Assembly: GCF_000012385.1 (NCBI RefSeq) | Contig: NC_007940.1 | Span: 930,001 to 994,000, forward strand | Source: Rickettsia bellii RML369-C | GTDB lineage: Bacteria; Pseudomonadota; Alphaproteobacteria; Rickettsiales; Rickettsiaceae | DNA: 64,000 nucleotides | Reading direction: 5' to 3' | Shown here: positions 39,431-48,885 of the stretch, piece after piece | How the letters are laid out: each line of letters opens with the position of its first letter | Numbering within the stretch: position 1 is the stretch's first letter | Notes under the pieces: model-generated | What the model was told of the DNA's origin: nothing | The model's database searches: none | What the model saw: the letters and a program-made list of their open reading frames with translations, nothing else | Made by a program: the position numbers and the translations under genes

Positions 39431-40560
39431 ATTTCTATTTTATTTATCTTATAGGAATCAAGCGGCGTTCGGTATTTAGTAAAGCCAAGAAGCATACCGG
39501 TAGCTATAGCGATTGCAAGCGTTGAAGAGCCGCCATAGCTGATAAAAGGCAGCGTCATACCCTTAGTAGGTAATAAGTGCAAAGTCACGCCCATATTAAT
39601 TATTGCCTGAAGCCCTAATTGCGCAACAATACCGCTAGCAGCAAATTGGACGAATTTATCTTGCTCATTTAATAGTTTAGCAAGACTTCTAAGTACTATA
39701 AACGCAAATATACCTATAACGATAAGGCAAATAATAGCTCCAAATTCTTCCCCAGCAACAGCAAAAATAAAATCAGTATGTGAATCAGGTAGAACCTGTT
39801 TTACTGCCCCCTCACCCGGTCCTTTACCATATAAACCACCATGCTCAAAAGCTTTCAGAGACTTGCTAACTTGATAATTCTCACTACTATCAGGATCTAA
39901 GAACGAGTTAATCCTTTGCGTAACGTGCGGTAACCAAAAATATGCAATAGTTACTCCTATCATTCCTAAAAAACCTGCTAGAACAATCCAAAATATCGGC
40001 ATACCAGCAATAAAAAGCTGAATACCAAAAACTGCCGTAATCATCACAAGCATTCCAAAATCTGGTTGAATGATTAAGAGAATAGCAACAATAAAATAAA
40101 GTATAGAACAAACTGTAAAGCTTGGGAAATCATCATTAAATTTTAACGATAATATCCAGCCCGTAACAACAGCAAAAAATGGCTTAATAAACTCTGACGG
40201 CTGAATAGATAAGCCAGCAATATTAATCCACCTAGTTGCTCCTTTCACTTCATAACCAAAGAATTTAACAGCGATCAATAAAATTACACTAGCTATAAAA
40301 CCCAATATGGCAAAACGCTTTAACCATTTTTTATTAAAGCATGAAAATAACAATATAAGAGCTGAGGCAGCTGTTAGATAAAATACTTGCCTAGATGCAA
40401 AATAATTTTCTTCAAGTCCTATTCTACTTGCTACCGCTGAACCTGAAGTAGTTACAAGCATTAAGCTAAAAGCAAATAAAATAACTAAAGAAATAACTAT
40501 TTGGCGATCAGTACTACGCCACCATAATTTTATAAAATTATTTGATATTTCGTTATTCAT
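39427..40560 (-). CDS. ftsW: Lipid II polymerase/division protein FtsW
   Basis: FtsW is the SEDS-family glycosyltransferase that makes septal peptidoglycan. The 377-residue protein has about ten membrane segments, the family block [40 protein letters not shown], and [17 protein letters not shown]. It overlaps murG by four bases, so the two are translated together. murD lies upstream with one small gene between. Confidence 0.95.
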
Positions 40561-40654
40561 ATTGTAGTTATGTAATTTCTATTTATGCTGTTGCATCGAT
40601 CAGTTTTAACATCATTACTAGAAAATTACGGAGTAATCCAGTTAAATAATAAAA

Positions 40655-40740
40655 CGTCATTGCTAAGAACATAGCGATTCAGCAATCTTATAAGACATTT
40701 TCATAAGATTACCAAATCGAAACCTCTCCTCACAATGACG
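40655..40740. repeat. Degenerate palindromic element between ftsW and the 137-residue hypothetical
   Basis: CGTCATTGCTAAGAACATAG on the left and CCTCTCCTCACAATGACG on the right are imperfect arms of the GTCATTGCGAGG type. The centre is AGCAATCTTATAAG / CATAAGATTACC. The surrounding gap (40561-40814) has no other recognisable feature. Confidence 0.65.
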
Positions 40741-40814
40741 ATTAGGTATCCGCATAAAACAATGCTTTTGTAGAACAATTTAGTTATTGTGCATAGGAAT
40801 TATTGTAGTTCCTG

Positions 40815-41228
40815 TCAATTCAGCATAATAGTTTTCACCAAGATAGTTTTCAGAGTCATGATTTTGTTTATAATATCCTTGCACACTATGATCTTGAGAG
40901 TATATTTGTTATAATCACCTTCAATATAATCACGAGCATATTGTACTACCGATTGTACTACTGGAGCTACTAAATCCAATACATATTTTACTGCCGTATT
41001 ATAAAATGTTGAAAAAATACCGTTATCATTTTCATCAACATTTACTTTTTTTTCTACATGCGTACTAGAAGAGAAAGGCTTTGGGAAAGTCTTTTCTATA
41101 CTTTCTAGACTCATGTTTAAGAATGTGTCTACTATTGCTTCATCGTTTTTTATTTTCCCTTTTATTGATTTATCATTTTTTGTATTACTACTCTCAATCG
41201 TAAAAAATGCTGTAATAAATCCTAACAT
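40815..41228 (-). CDS. Hypothetical protein, possibly frameshifted near its end
   Basis: A 137-residue protein of unknown function between murD and ftsW. It has a weak hydrophobic start (MLGFITAFFTIE), a charged middle and an amphipathic stretch YVLDLVAPVVQSVVQYARDY. After IEGDYNKYT the reading becomes odd (LKIIVCKDIINK). A one-base shift there gives QDHSVQGYYKQNHDSENYLG, then NYYAELTGTTIIPMHNN, to a stop at 40780, which looks more protein-like. I suspect a frameshift but cannot prove it. Confidence 0.5.
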   Translation of the reverse strand: MLGFITAFFTIESSNTKNDKSIKGKIKNDEAIVDTFLNMSLESIEKTFPKPFSSSTHVEKKVNVDENDNGIFSTFYNTAVKYVLDLVAPVVQSVVQYARDYIEGDYNKYTLKIIVCKDIINKIMTLKTILVKTIMLN

Positions 41229-41382
41229 AAAAAACCTCTTTTTTAATTTTTAAATAGTTCTTTTAAGATCACAAGCTAATAAAATTATTAACTTGCTTAT
41301 TAATATATTACATAATTTTAATATTAAATTATATTAACAAATTAATACTTAGCTAATTAATTTTTTTAATAAGGCATTTTTG

Positions 41383-42735
41383 TCATAGGCACAAATTAAG
41401 AGTATTATACAATCTAATAAACAATTCACCACGTTCTTCAAAATTTTTAAACTGATCGTATGAACTGCAACAAGGTGCAAGTAAAATATTCTTTTCTTTC
41501 TCGTTATCCTTGCAAGCATCTTTATAAGCAAGTTCAAAAGCCTGTTTAAGATCATCACATATAACAAAATCTATTATATCTTTAGCAGTATTTGCAAACA
41601 TTTCTTTAGCTTGCCCATAAAAATAAGCTTTTTTGATTTTACTAAAATAAGGTTTTATTTCCTCAATACCACCCTCTTTAGCAATCCCGCCCGCAAGCCA
41701 ATAAATATTATCAAGAGCTTTAATTGATTGCACGGCAGCTATAGCATTCGATGCTTTACTATCATTGTAAAAATTTATATCATCTATATTGCCTAGATAT
41801 TGCATCCTATGCGGCAGTCCTTGAAAACTACTTATAGATTCGATAATTTTTACAGGCTCAAGACCTATTATTCTAGCAACTGCATAGCTTGCTGCAATAT
41901 TCTCGCTGTTATGAATTCCTTGCAGACTCTTATTAGATATTAGTTTAAAACTAATATGCTCAAAGAAATTATCGGTAATTATATCATTAACTATTGATAT
42001 ACCTTTTTCAAGAATTTTAGTAACTGAAAAAGGGATTAATTTAATATGATGTTTTTGTTGTAGATTTGTAAAAATTTCATGGCAATAATCATTATCAATA
42101 TTAATTATCCCGTAACTATCTTTATCCATTCGATCAAAAATTTTAGATTTTGCTGTAATATAACCTTCCATATTTTCATGCCTATCTAAATGATCAGGAG
42201 TAATATTAAGAAGCACTGCTATTTTAGCAGCAAAAGTTTTCACTAAATCTAGCTGAAAGGAAGATAACTCAAGCACATACCCACCCTTACTTGCTTTAGC
42301 TTGCAAAACTGGAACACCGATATTACCAGCTACCGGATAATCTAAACCATTATCACTTAAGATATGACTAATTAAAGCAGTGGTAGTACTTTTGCCGTTT
42401 GTACCAGTCACAGCTAGGAGGTTTAAACCTTTAGATTTTTCGAAAAATAAATCTATGTCGGAAGTGATCGGGATATTAAAATTTTTTGCGATTTTGACTA
42501 TTTCGTGTGTTAGAGGAATTCCAGGACTTAATACAATTTTATCTAAATTTTGCCATTTTATATCAGATATAGGAATAATATAATTTTTACTGAATAATTC
42601 CTCAAACTTATTCCTATTTACTTCTAGATCATCATAGGCAATTATATTGCATTTGCTTTGCAGCTCTTCATAAACCGAAATACCGGTTTTACCAAACCCA
42701 AAAACACCTATATTTTGTTTTTTATGGATAGTCAT
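41383..42735 (-). CDS. murD: UDP-MurNAc-L-alanine:D-glutamate ligase MurD
   Basis: MurD adds D-Glu to UDP-MurNAc-L-Ala. The 450-residue protein has an N-terminal Rossmann-like start ([16 protein letters not shown]), the P-loop [17 protein letters not shown] near residue 112, [18 protein letters not shown], and [20 protein letters not shown]. Length is typical. It starts 17 bases after the restriction endonuclease gene, so it may be co-transcribed with it. It heads a murD, ftsW, murG order on this strand. Confidence 0.96.
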   Translation of the reverse strand: MTIHKKQNIGVFGFGKTGISVYEELQSKCNIIAYDDLEVNRNKFEELFSKNYIIPISDIKWQNLDKIVLSPGIPLTHEIVKIAKNFNIPITSDIDLFFEKSKGLNLLAVTGTNGKSTTTALISHILSDNGLDYPVAGNIGVPVLQAKASKGGYVLELSSFQLDLVKTFAAKIAVLLNITPDHLDRHENMEGYITAKSKIFDRMDKDSYGIINIDNDYCHEIFTNLQQKHHIKLIPFSVTKILEKGISIVNDIITDNFFEHISFKLISNKSLQGIHNSENIAASYAVARIIGLEPVKIIESISSFQGLPHRMQYLGNIDDINFYNDSKASNAIAAVQSIKALDNIYWLAGGIAKEGGIEEIKPYFSKIKKAYFYGQAKEMFANTAKDIIDFVICDDLKQAFELAYKDACKDNEKEKNILLAPCCSSYDQFKNFEERGELFIRLYNTLNLCL

Positions 42736-42752
42736 AATTTATGTTCTAAAAA

Positions 42753-43325
42753 TTATTTATCTTTAGACATCCACCATTGCCTACCACCTTTTTCTTTTAG
42801 AAGATAATAACTTTTTATTAGTTGCATTTTTTTAAACTCTTTGTATGTAATATTCATTTTTTTAAAAAATGTATTATCATTTTCAGTATCCATTTTGATT
42901 ACATACCTAGGTGAATGAGTTATTGCTATACTATTTACCGCATCTTCATATTTTTTCCAAGAAATTTCTATAGGCTTAGTGGTTTTACAGAATAGCACTA
43001 TAATTTCATCTAAATCCTGCTCTCCTATTTGTGTAAAAATACTGTTTCCATTTGTTTGCCAAGTTTTACCAGTCTTGACCTCAACTCCAAATTTTAGACC
43101 ACTTTCTTTATGTTTACAAATAATATCAGGAAAGCCATGAGTTGATGATGGTATACAATCAAATCCTTTTTCTTTTCCTGCTCCCTTAAAAGCTAATAAC
43201 ACATGATGTTCAAACTCTTTTTCCAATCTTCGGTTTGTTTCTAGTGCATTTTCTATTCTATTAACAGTCTCTAATAATGTCGATATAGCACTTTCTACTA
43301 ATAACTCAAAAATATTATACACCAT
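42753..43325 (-). CDS. Putative type II restriction endonuclease (PD-(D/E)xK)
   Basis: A 190-residue protein with a likely nuclease core: GFPDIICKHKESGLKFGVEV, then KTGKTW, gives the PD ... ExK pattern. The rest is helical with a basic C-terminus (KGGRQWWMSKDK). I place the start at the ATG at 43325, four bases after the methyltransferase stop; the frame is open for 25 more codons inside that gene. The pair forms a restriction-modification system with the cytosine methyltransferase. The recognition site cannot be read from sequence. Confidence 0.7.
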   Translation of the reverse strand: MVYNIFELLVESAISTLLETVNRIENALETNRRLEKEFEHHVLLAFKGAGKEKGFDCIPSSTHGFPDIICKHKESGLKFGVEVKTGKTWQTNGNSIFTQIGEQDLDEIIVLFCKTTKPIEISWKKYEDAVNSIAITHSPRYVIKMDTENDNTFFKKMNITYKEFKKMQLIKSYYLLKEKGGRQWWMSKDK

Positions 43326-43329
43326 AACT

Positions 43330-43998
43330 TTAAAAAATATCATGCCATAATTTACCAAGCTTTCTTGCAAAGTGATATGCAAGAAGTGGAGGAACAGCAT
43401 TTCCTATAACTTTATATGAAGCTGACTGAGAAAGTAGTTTTTTACCATTTTTCTCAATAAAAGAAAATGATGTAGGAAAAGTTTGTATAATAGCCGCTTC
43501 TCTAACAGTCAACCTTCTATCGTTACCATTACCATTATTTTCTAACCTTCTAAATTCTATATTACCGTGATGTTCTGCTCTAATTGTTGGAGCTGGCTTA
43601 TTTATATCAACTGATTTATTTCCTTGACAATTTAAACCATAGAATTTTGCTTTTGAGTAAGATTTTTGATCTGGATCACTAGACTCATTAGGTTCTGGTA
43701 GATTTTTAAAAACTTGATTTAAAGTTACCGCTTTATCAAAATGACTAGGTTTCGGTAAAAATTCTTTTTCATCAATTTTTCTTTTTAAATCACTTTCTTT
43801 AATCCCAATAAAAAATACTCTTTTTCTAGTCTGAGGGACACCATATTGTTGAGCTTCTACGGGATAATGAAAAACCTTATAACCACCATTTTCAAATTCT
43901 TTTTTAATAGTTTCAATTGCTCCGTTAATAGATAATAACCCATAAACATTTTCAGCAACAAAAGCTTTTGGTCTAACTTCTCTTATAATCCTAGCCAT
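43330..43998 (-). CDS. DNA (cytosine-5) methyltransferase, C-terminal part after an in-frame TGA
   Basis: A 222-residue frame continuing the methyltransferase after a TGA (44011-44013). It has the ENV motif (PKAFVAENVYGLL), QYGVPQTRKRVFFIGIKE, the recognition region and the C-terminal RLTVREAAIIQTFPTSF and IGNAVPPLLAYHFARKLG. An ATG 12 bases past the TGA could restart translation. No bases are missing: both halves are in the same frame. Natural two-chain C5 methyltransferases exist, so function is not excluded. Confidence 0.8.
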   Translation of the reverse strand: MARIIREVRPKAFVAENVYGLLSINGAIETIKKEFENGGYKVFHYPVEAQQYGVPQTRKRVFFIGIKESDLKRKIDEKEFLPKPSHFDKAVTLNQVFKNLPEPNESSDPDQKSYSKAKFYGLNCQGNKSVDINKPAPTIRAEHHGNIEFRRLENNGNGNDRRLTVREAAIIQTFPTSFSFIEKNGKKLLSQSASYKVIGNAVPPLLAYHFARKLGKLWHDIF

Positions 43999-44010
43999 TT
44001 CTTGATAAAG

Positions 44011-44454
44011 TCACCCTCTTTCTGAAGAAAATCCGGCTCTTTTTCCAGCTAAAGAAAAATCTTGACAAGGAAATCCACCTATTACTAAATCTGCTTTAGG
44101 TAATAAATATCCTTTTAACTCTCTAATTGATTTTGTTGAATATTCTAACTTATTAGAAAAATTAGCTTCCCATGCAACTTTAGCTTCTTGCATTATATCA
44201 TTGCAAAATACTATCTCAAAAGGATTATCTTTCAATATTACGGTATTACCATTTTTAGATTTAATAAAATCATCATCTTTTATACAAGATTCATGAATAT
44301 TAAAGTTTCCTTCAAAACCTAAATCTAAACCACCGCATCCACTAAATAATGATATTACTTTAATTTTTTCAAATAAAGCTTTTTGGGTAACTAATTCTAC
44401 TATAGTTTTCTTAAAATTATAACTATCTTCTATCTTAACTGTTTTTTGCTTCAT
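44011..44454 (-). CDS. DNA (cytosine-5) methyltransferase, N-terminal part
   Basis: A 147-residue N-terminal half with the SAM-binding motif ISLFSGCGGLDLGFEG near residue 35 and the catalytic Pro-Cys motif GGFPCQDFSLAGKRAGF. It ends at TGA where intact enzymes continue RG(T/G)LFxE. One base change would convert the TGA to a sense codon (for example GGA). It follows the lipoprotein gene by 36 bases and precedes the restriction endonuclease. Confidence 0.8.
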   Translation of the reverse strand: MKQKTVKIEDSYNFKKTIVELVTQKALFEKIKVISLFSGCGGLDLGFEGNFNIHESCIKDDDFIKSKNGNTVILKDNPFEIVFCNDIMQEAKVAWEANFSNKLEYSTKSIRELKGYLLPKADLVIGGFPCQDFSLAGKRAGFSSERG

Positions 44455-44490
44455 AAATTATTTAGTTATAATTGAGTTATACAGTTTAGT

Positions 44491-44739
44491 TTAATTCATG
44501 TCTTGCATCAATGCTTGCTCACCCTCATTAAGGTTGACCTGATCATTAACATTATTATAAACTGCTTGATTGTTAGTTGGAACAGGTAAATAATAATGAG
44601 GCGGTACTTCTAAAGCCTTACTACGCTGAACTTGATACTCATTAGGACCAGCTGTTGATATCCCTACAGTTTCTTTTAATTTTTTATTACATGCAGAAGT
44701 AATTAATAAAACAGTAAATAATAAAAAAACTTTTCTCAC
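44491..44739 (-). CDS. DUF3035-like lipoprotein
   Basis: An 82-residue lipoprotein with signal and lipobox MRKVFLLFTVLLITSACNKK (Cys at 17). It has GPNEYQVQRSKALEVPPHYY followed by LPVP, the conserved block of the DUF3035 lipoproteins found next to lspA in alphaproteobacteria. It begins 25 bases after lspA. It likely sits in the outer membrane. Role unknown; the tail is acidic. Confidence 0.8.
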   Translation of the reverse strand: MRKVFLLFTVLLITSACNKKLKETVGISTAGPNEYQVQRSKALEVPPHYYLPVPTNNQAVYNNVNDQVNLNEGEQALMQDMN

Positions 44740-44764
44740 TTTAATACCTTATAGATTATTTAGA

Positions 44765-45355
44765 TTATATTTTATCGTTATCGCCTTGTGGAGCATTACG
44801 AATCTTTTCAGCCATAGCCTCAATTTGGGCTTTATCATAATTCTCTTTAGCTTTTTCTTCAATATTTTTTTTAGCACTATAATAATCTTCCACTAAGATA
44901 ATTACTCCAAGTGTAATAAAACAGTCAGCTAGATTAAATACTGGAAAGCTATAATCTTGATAATAGAAATGTATAAAATCAAAAACTGCTCCTCGAAAGG
45001 ATCTATCAATTAAATTACCGATAGCACCACCAATTACAAAGCTATAACCAGCAAAACCCCCTATGGTTTTAGAACTCATCATTAAATAATATAAATAACA
45101 AACAATAATCGTATTTGTTATTAAAAACACAATATTACTATATTGGTAATAATCACGCATTAAACCAAAGCTAATACCATAATTCCAAGTATAAACCATA
45201 TTTAAAAAAGAAGTGACCTTTAAGGTCAAGCCAGGCTTCCATCTTAGATTATTGATAAACCACCATTTAGTCAATTGATCAATAATCACTAATGTTATTA
45301 TAATACGGCTACTACGAGCAAATGTTAGATATAGTTTTTTAAATGATAGAATCAT
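44765..45355 (-). CDS. lspA: Lipoprotein signal peptidase LspA
   Basis: LspA (signal peptidase II) cleaves signal peptides ahead of the lipid-modified cysteine of lipoproteins. The 196-residue membrane protein has four hydrophobic segments and both catalytic aspartate motifs: [20 protein letters not shown] and [22 protein letters not shown] marks the start of the family. The charged C-terminal tail is longer than usual. It serves the many lipoproteins in this window and the DUF3035 neighbour. Confidence 0.95.
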
Positions 45356-45514
45356 AATTATTTAGGGATTTTTATAAGGGAACGGGAAGAAACCTTAGTC
45401 ATTTCGAAGAAAATTGTAAGTTTTGACTAAGCAATTCTAGGATAATAAAATTAGATTACAACACTCCTTTTAGTCAATTACAATGACTTCATATATCTAA
45501 TAAATAAAAAGTTG

Positions 45515-45645
45515 ATTATACGAAGGTCAATTTCAAAAAGAGCAAGGAGACTGTAAGCCGAGGTGCGGAGCGTATACTTAATACGTGAGCAGCTGAGGGC
45601 TTACAAAGACGACGATGCCAATTTTTGAAATTCACCGAGTATACA
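45515..45645. repeat. 130-bp palindromic repeat type B, second copy
   Basis: It is about 80 percent like the copy at 16397-16528 (shared CTGTAAGCCGAGGTGCGGAG, then CGTATACTTAATACGTGAGC). It ends within a base of the M23 peptidase stop codon, as the first copy ends on ychF. Both lie at the 3' end of a minus-strand gene. The rest of the gap 45356-45514 contains only a degenerate GTCATTTCGAAG-type fragment. Confidence 0.8.
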
Positions 45646-47013
45646 TTACACCGAAACTTCAGCTACTTTATTAGCCTGCAAATCTTTATCAAGCTTAACA
45701 TTCAAGGTTTTAACTTCTTTCTTAAACTGCTTGAATTTTTCTAATTTTTTTCCGCTTAATTCTACACCTGGTGTTGTTTTAACGGACATAGGATTAACAT
45801 GCTTACCATCAATTTTAACTTCATAATGTAAATGCGGTCCCGTAGCTCTACCAGTACTTCCGACATATGCTATGATATCACCTTGTTTTACTAGACTTCC
45901 TACTTTTAAGCCTTTAGCAAAATTTGATGCGTGAGCATAGGCAGTAGATAACGTACCGCTATGTTTTATCTGGATAAATTTCCCATAACCTGATTTCCAA
46001 CCTATTTCAGTAATAACACCATTACCCGCTGAATATATAGGTGTTCCAGTCGGTGCTGCAAAATCAACCCCTTTATGCATTTTGGTATAACCAAGTATAG
46101 GGTGCTTCCTAATACCATATTGTGAAGAAACTTTTATAACTTTTAAAGGAGTTCTAAGCAAACTTCTTTTTACACTTTTACCATCTTCAGAAAAAAATGC
46201 ATGATTATTTACATTATTATCATGTGAATAGCGATAAATATTATATTCTTTTCCTGAAAGATTTAACGAGACATATAAAATCTTACCGTGATGAGAAAAT
46301 TTACCATCTTCCGTTACGTATTTTTCTGTTATAACAGTCGCAGTATCACCACTTTTTATTTGACGCTGAAAATCAATTTGATAAGCATAAGCATTAATCA
46401 GCTCTATTATATTATTGTTTGACAAACCAAGCTTCTTAAGAGCAGACATAAAGTTTGACTCAATATTTACCGATGACTTAGCCACTGTTTTTGTTAAAGG
46501 CACGATAATTTCTGTAATTTTAAAATTATCATTCTTTCTTATTATTTCAATAGTCTTAAGTTTATCTATAGCTAAAATAATCTTATTAAGAAATACCGTT
46601 TCAGAAGTTAAATCCTCATTATCATTTTCAGTAATTTTTGTTTCATATTCAAAAGTAATTTGCTGCCCTATTTTAAGTGATGGCAATAATTTATTTTCTT
46701 TTACTAAGCTTAATATTTTTTCTATATCATTTCTTGGGATATTTTGACCGCTCAGAATAGAATTTATAGTATCGCCTTTTTTAACGGTTACTTCTTTAAA
46801 CGAAATTGCTTCCTGAACTTCTTCAGCCTCAGGATGTACTAATGTTATAGATAAGGTATCATTTACATAGTTATTAACAGCAAAAGAGACAAATATCACT
46901 AATGCTATAAATAGTAATAGGGAAACAGAGGTAAGAACTTTTTTGAATCGTGCACTAAGATAAGGAACTGATAATACATCATCAAAATCGTAAGATAGCG
47001 TGTCGTTTTTCAT
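45646..47013 (-). CDS. M23 family (LytM/OapA-type) peptidoglycan endopeptidase
   Basis: A 455-residue envelope protein with one membrane segment near residues 27-49 (VSLLLFIALVIFVSFAV), then a periplasmic part. An OapA/LysM-like region follows (VTVKKGDTINSILSGQN), and a C-terminal M23 zinc peptidase carries the metal motif HKGVDFAAPTGTP near residue 316 and the HLHYEV motif near 395. It should cut cross-links in peptidoglycan during growth or division. It is divergent from the next gene. Confidence 0.9.
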   Translation of the reverse strand: MKNDTLSYDFDDVLSVPYLSARFKKVLTSVSLLLFIALVIFVSFAVNNYVNDTLSITLVHPEAEEVQEAISFKEVTVKKGDTINSILSGQNIPRNDIEKILSLVKENKLLPSLKIGQQITFEYETKITENDNEDLTSETVFLNKIILAIDKLKTIEIIRKNDNFKITEIIVPLTKTVAKSSVNIESNFMSALKKLGLSNNNIIELINAYAYQIDFQRQIKSGDTATVITEKYVTEDGKFSHHGKILYVSLNLSGKEYNIYRYSHDNNVNNHAFFSEDGKSVKRSLLRTPLKVIKVSSQYGIRKHPILGYTKMHKGVDFAAPTGTPIYSAGNGVITEIGWKSGYGKFIQIKHSGTLSTAYAHASNFAKGLKVGSLVKQGDIIAYVGSTGRATGPHLHYEVKIDGKHVNPMSVKTTPGVELSGKKLEKFKQFKKEVKTLNVKLDKDLQANKVAEVSV

Positions 47014-47129
47014 TGATTACTTAGAAGTTATCTTGGTTTCGTTATTATTAATATGAACTATATAAATACAAATTACAATAAAAAATTATAAAATAATTTA
47101 GTTTTAAATCGTTTTATTTAAAATACTTT

Positions 47130-47720
47130 TTGTTTTTATTTTATATTTTTTGTGTTATTAAAATTATGTTTAGATTATTCCTATTTTTATTAATTCTTAC
47201 AAACTTCACTTCTTGTTCGTTTAATAATCAAGATGTTAAATCACTAAAAATAGAATATTATGAGAATATTTCTTCAAATAAAAAATGTTTACCAAATAGC
47301 AAAATAGTTTTGGTAGGAGGTTGTTTTGATGTGTTACATTATGGTCACCTAGAGTTTTTGCATGAAGCTAAAAAGCAAGGTAAATATTTAATCATTGCTT
47401 TAGAACCTGATGAAACAATAATTAAATATAAAAAGCGAAAACCTATTCATAATCAAATGCAACGAGCAAAAATTTTAAGCTCCCTTACATTTGTTGATAA
47501 AGTACTTATGTTACCCGAGTTAAAAGGTTTTAACGATTATGCATTATTAGTGCAAAATATTTGCCCCTCTGTAATTGCTGTAACAAAACATGATCCTCAA
47601 TTAGCAAATAAACAAACTCAAGCTAAATTAATAAACGCTCAAGTAATAGAAGTTATAGACTTAATACAACACCCTGATATAGGTACATTTTCCACCTCAA
47701 ACATAATTAATAGCATATAA
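47130..47720 (+). CDS. Nucleotidyltransferase-fold protein with lipoprotein-like N-terminus
   Basis: A 196-residue protein. The catalytic fold begins at VLVGGCFDVLHYGHLEFLHE (the GxxFDxxHxGH-type motif of cytidylyl/adenylyltransferases such as TagD, RfaE C-domain and PanC). The N-terminus is unusual: after an optional MFLFYIFCVIK, an ATG at 47166 begins MFRLFLFLLILTNFTSCSFN, a signal-peptide-like hydrophobic run with a lipobox-like TSC. Such enzymes are normally cytoplasmic. It may be anchored to the membrane. The substrate is unknown. Confidence 0.75.
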   Translation: MFLFYIFCVIKIMFRLFLFLLILTNFTSCSFNNQDVKSLKIEYYENISSNKKCLPNSKIVLVGGCFDVLHYGHLEFLHEAKKQGKYLIIALEPDETIIKYKKRKPIHNQMQRAKILSSLTFVDKVLMLPELKGFNDYALLVQNICPSVIAVTKHDPQLANKQTQAKLINAQVIEVIDLIQHPDIGTFSTSNIINSI

Positions 47721-47796
47721 AATTTATTTTATTTATCGATTTTTGCTTTAATTAAAATACATATCCATTTATATTAATATAAAAATAACTTGTATT

Positions 47797-48606
47797 ATGT
47801 ACTTTATGAAGAATGTTATTACTTTAATTGGCTTAGTTTTATTTAGTAGCTTTTGCTTTGCTTCTGAGCCTTTGCCTTGGCAAATGGGATTTCAGCCACC
47901 TGCAAGCCCGATCATGGAGGAGTTACATAAATTCCACGATTTCTTACTTTATATCTCTACTGCTATAGTTTTATTTGTTGCAGGATTATTAGTTTTTGTA
48001 TGTATTAAATTTAACGCAAGAAATAATCCAGTACCGGCAAAATTTTCGCATAATATTTTAATAGAAATAATTTGGACTGTAATACCTATAATAATTTTAG
48101 TAATTATTGCCGTACCATCTTTTAGAATATTGCGTCATGCCGAAAAAATACCGGAAGCGGATTTAACTATTAAAGTAGTAGGCTACCAATGGTATTGGCA
48201 TTATATATATCCTGATCATAATGATATAGAATTTGATAGTGTTATGATCTCAGATGAAAATCTAAAACCTGACCAAAAAAGATTATTAGACGTTGATAAT
48301 AGAATAGTAATACCCGAGAATGCTACAGTTAGATTTTTAATTACAGCCAGTGACGTAATACATAGCTTTGCTGTTCCGTCTCTTGGTTTTAAAATAGATG
48401 CCGTACCCGGAAGAGTAAATGAAACATGGACAAGAGTCGCTAAAAAAGGTGTATATTATGGGCAGTGTTCCGAGCTTTGTGGCATTAATCACGGCTTTAT
48501 GCCAATTGCTATAGAGGTAGTAAGCAAAGAAGATTTCGATAATTGGGTTGCGAGTAAGAATAAAGTTGCCGCAAATGGTGAGAATTCAAAATTGGCAGCT
48601 AATTAA
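47797..48606 (+). CDS. coxB: Cytochrome c oxidase subunit II
   Basis: CoxB holds the CuA centre and takes electrons from cytochrome c. The 269-residue protein has a signal peptide (MKNVITLIGLVLFSSFCFAS; the second Met at 47806 is the likelier start), two membrane helices (about residues 48-105), and a CuA domain. That domain has VVGYQWYWHYIYPD, HSFAVPSLGFKIDAVPGR and YGQCSELCGINHGFMPI (near residue 221). coxA normally follows; here 1.36 kb of inserted sequence intervenes. Confidence 0.96.
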   Translation: MYFMKNVITLIGLVLFSSFCFASEPLPWQMGFQPPASPIMEELHKFHDFLLYISTAIVLFVAGLLVFVCIKFNARNNPVPAKFSHNILIEIIWTVIPIIILVIIAVPSFRILRHAEKIPEADLTIKVVGYQWYWHYIYPDHNDIEFDSVMISDENLKPDQKRLLDVDNRIVIPENATVRFLITASDVIHSFAVPSLGFKIDAVPGRVNETWTRVAKKGVYYGQCSELCGINHGFMPIAIEVVSKEDFDNWVASKNKVAANGENSKLAAN

Positions 48607-48673
48607 TTATGTTTTTATCCTGATGTCATACCGTAGCTTGTCCGGCTTTGTTGTATGGATCGAAAAACACCTT

Positions 48674-48834
48674 ATATGTTATTCTTAGCAACGGCGGGAA
48701 TCCAGTCAATTATATTGTCATCCCGTGACTTTATCACGGGATCTTGTGTCATAGAATGTGTCCTGAGATACTGCGGTCAAGTGAGCTAGTATGACAAACT
48801 TTTTTCTGGATTCCCGCCTATGCGGGAATGACAT
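48674..48834. repeat. Nested palindromic element downstream of coxB
   Basis: The outer left arm is ATATGTTATTCTTAGCAACG and the outer right arm GCCTATGCGGGAATGACAT. The inner unit runs TGTCATCCCGTGACTTTATC to GTGAGCTAGTATGACA. It is closely like the element at 21533-21689. CCATGCAACAAAGCC follows on the right. Confidence 0.8.
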
Positions 48835-48885
48835 CAAAGCCATGCAACAAAGCCAAAATGACAAATAATTACATTTAAAAATTTT

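Noticed and set aside
41349..41567. A 72-codon minus-strand frame at the murD 3' end
   Set aside because: It overlaps murD in another frame and has no feature of its own.
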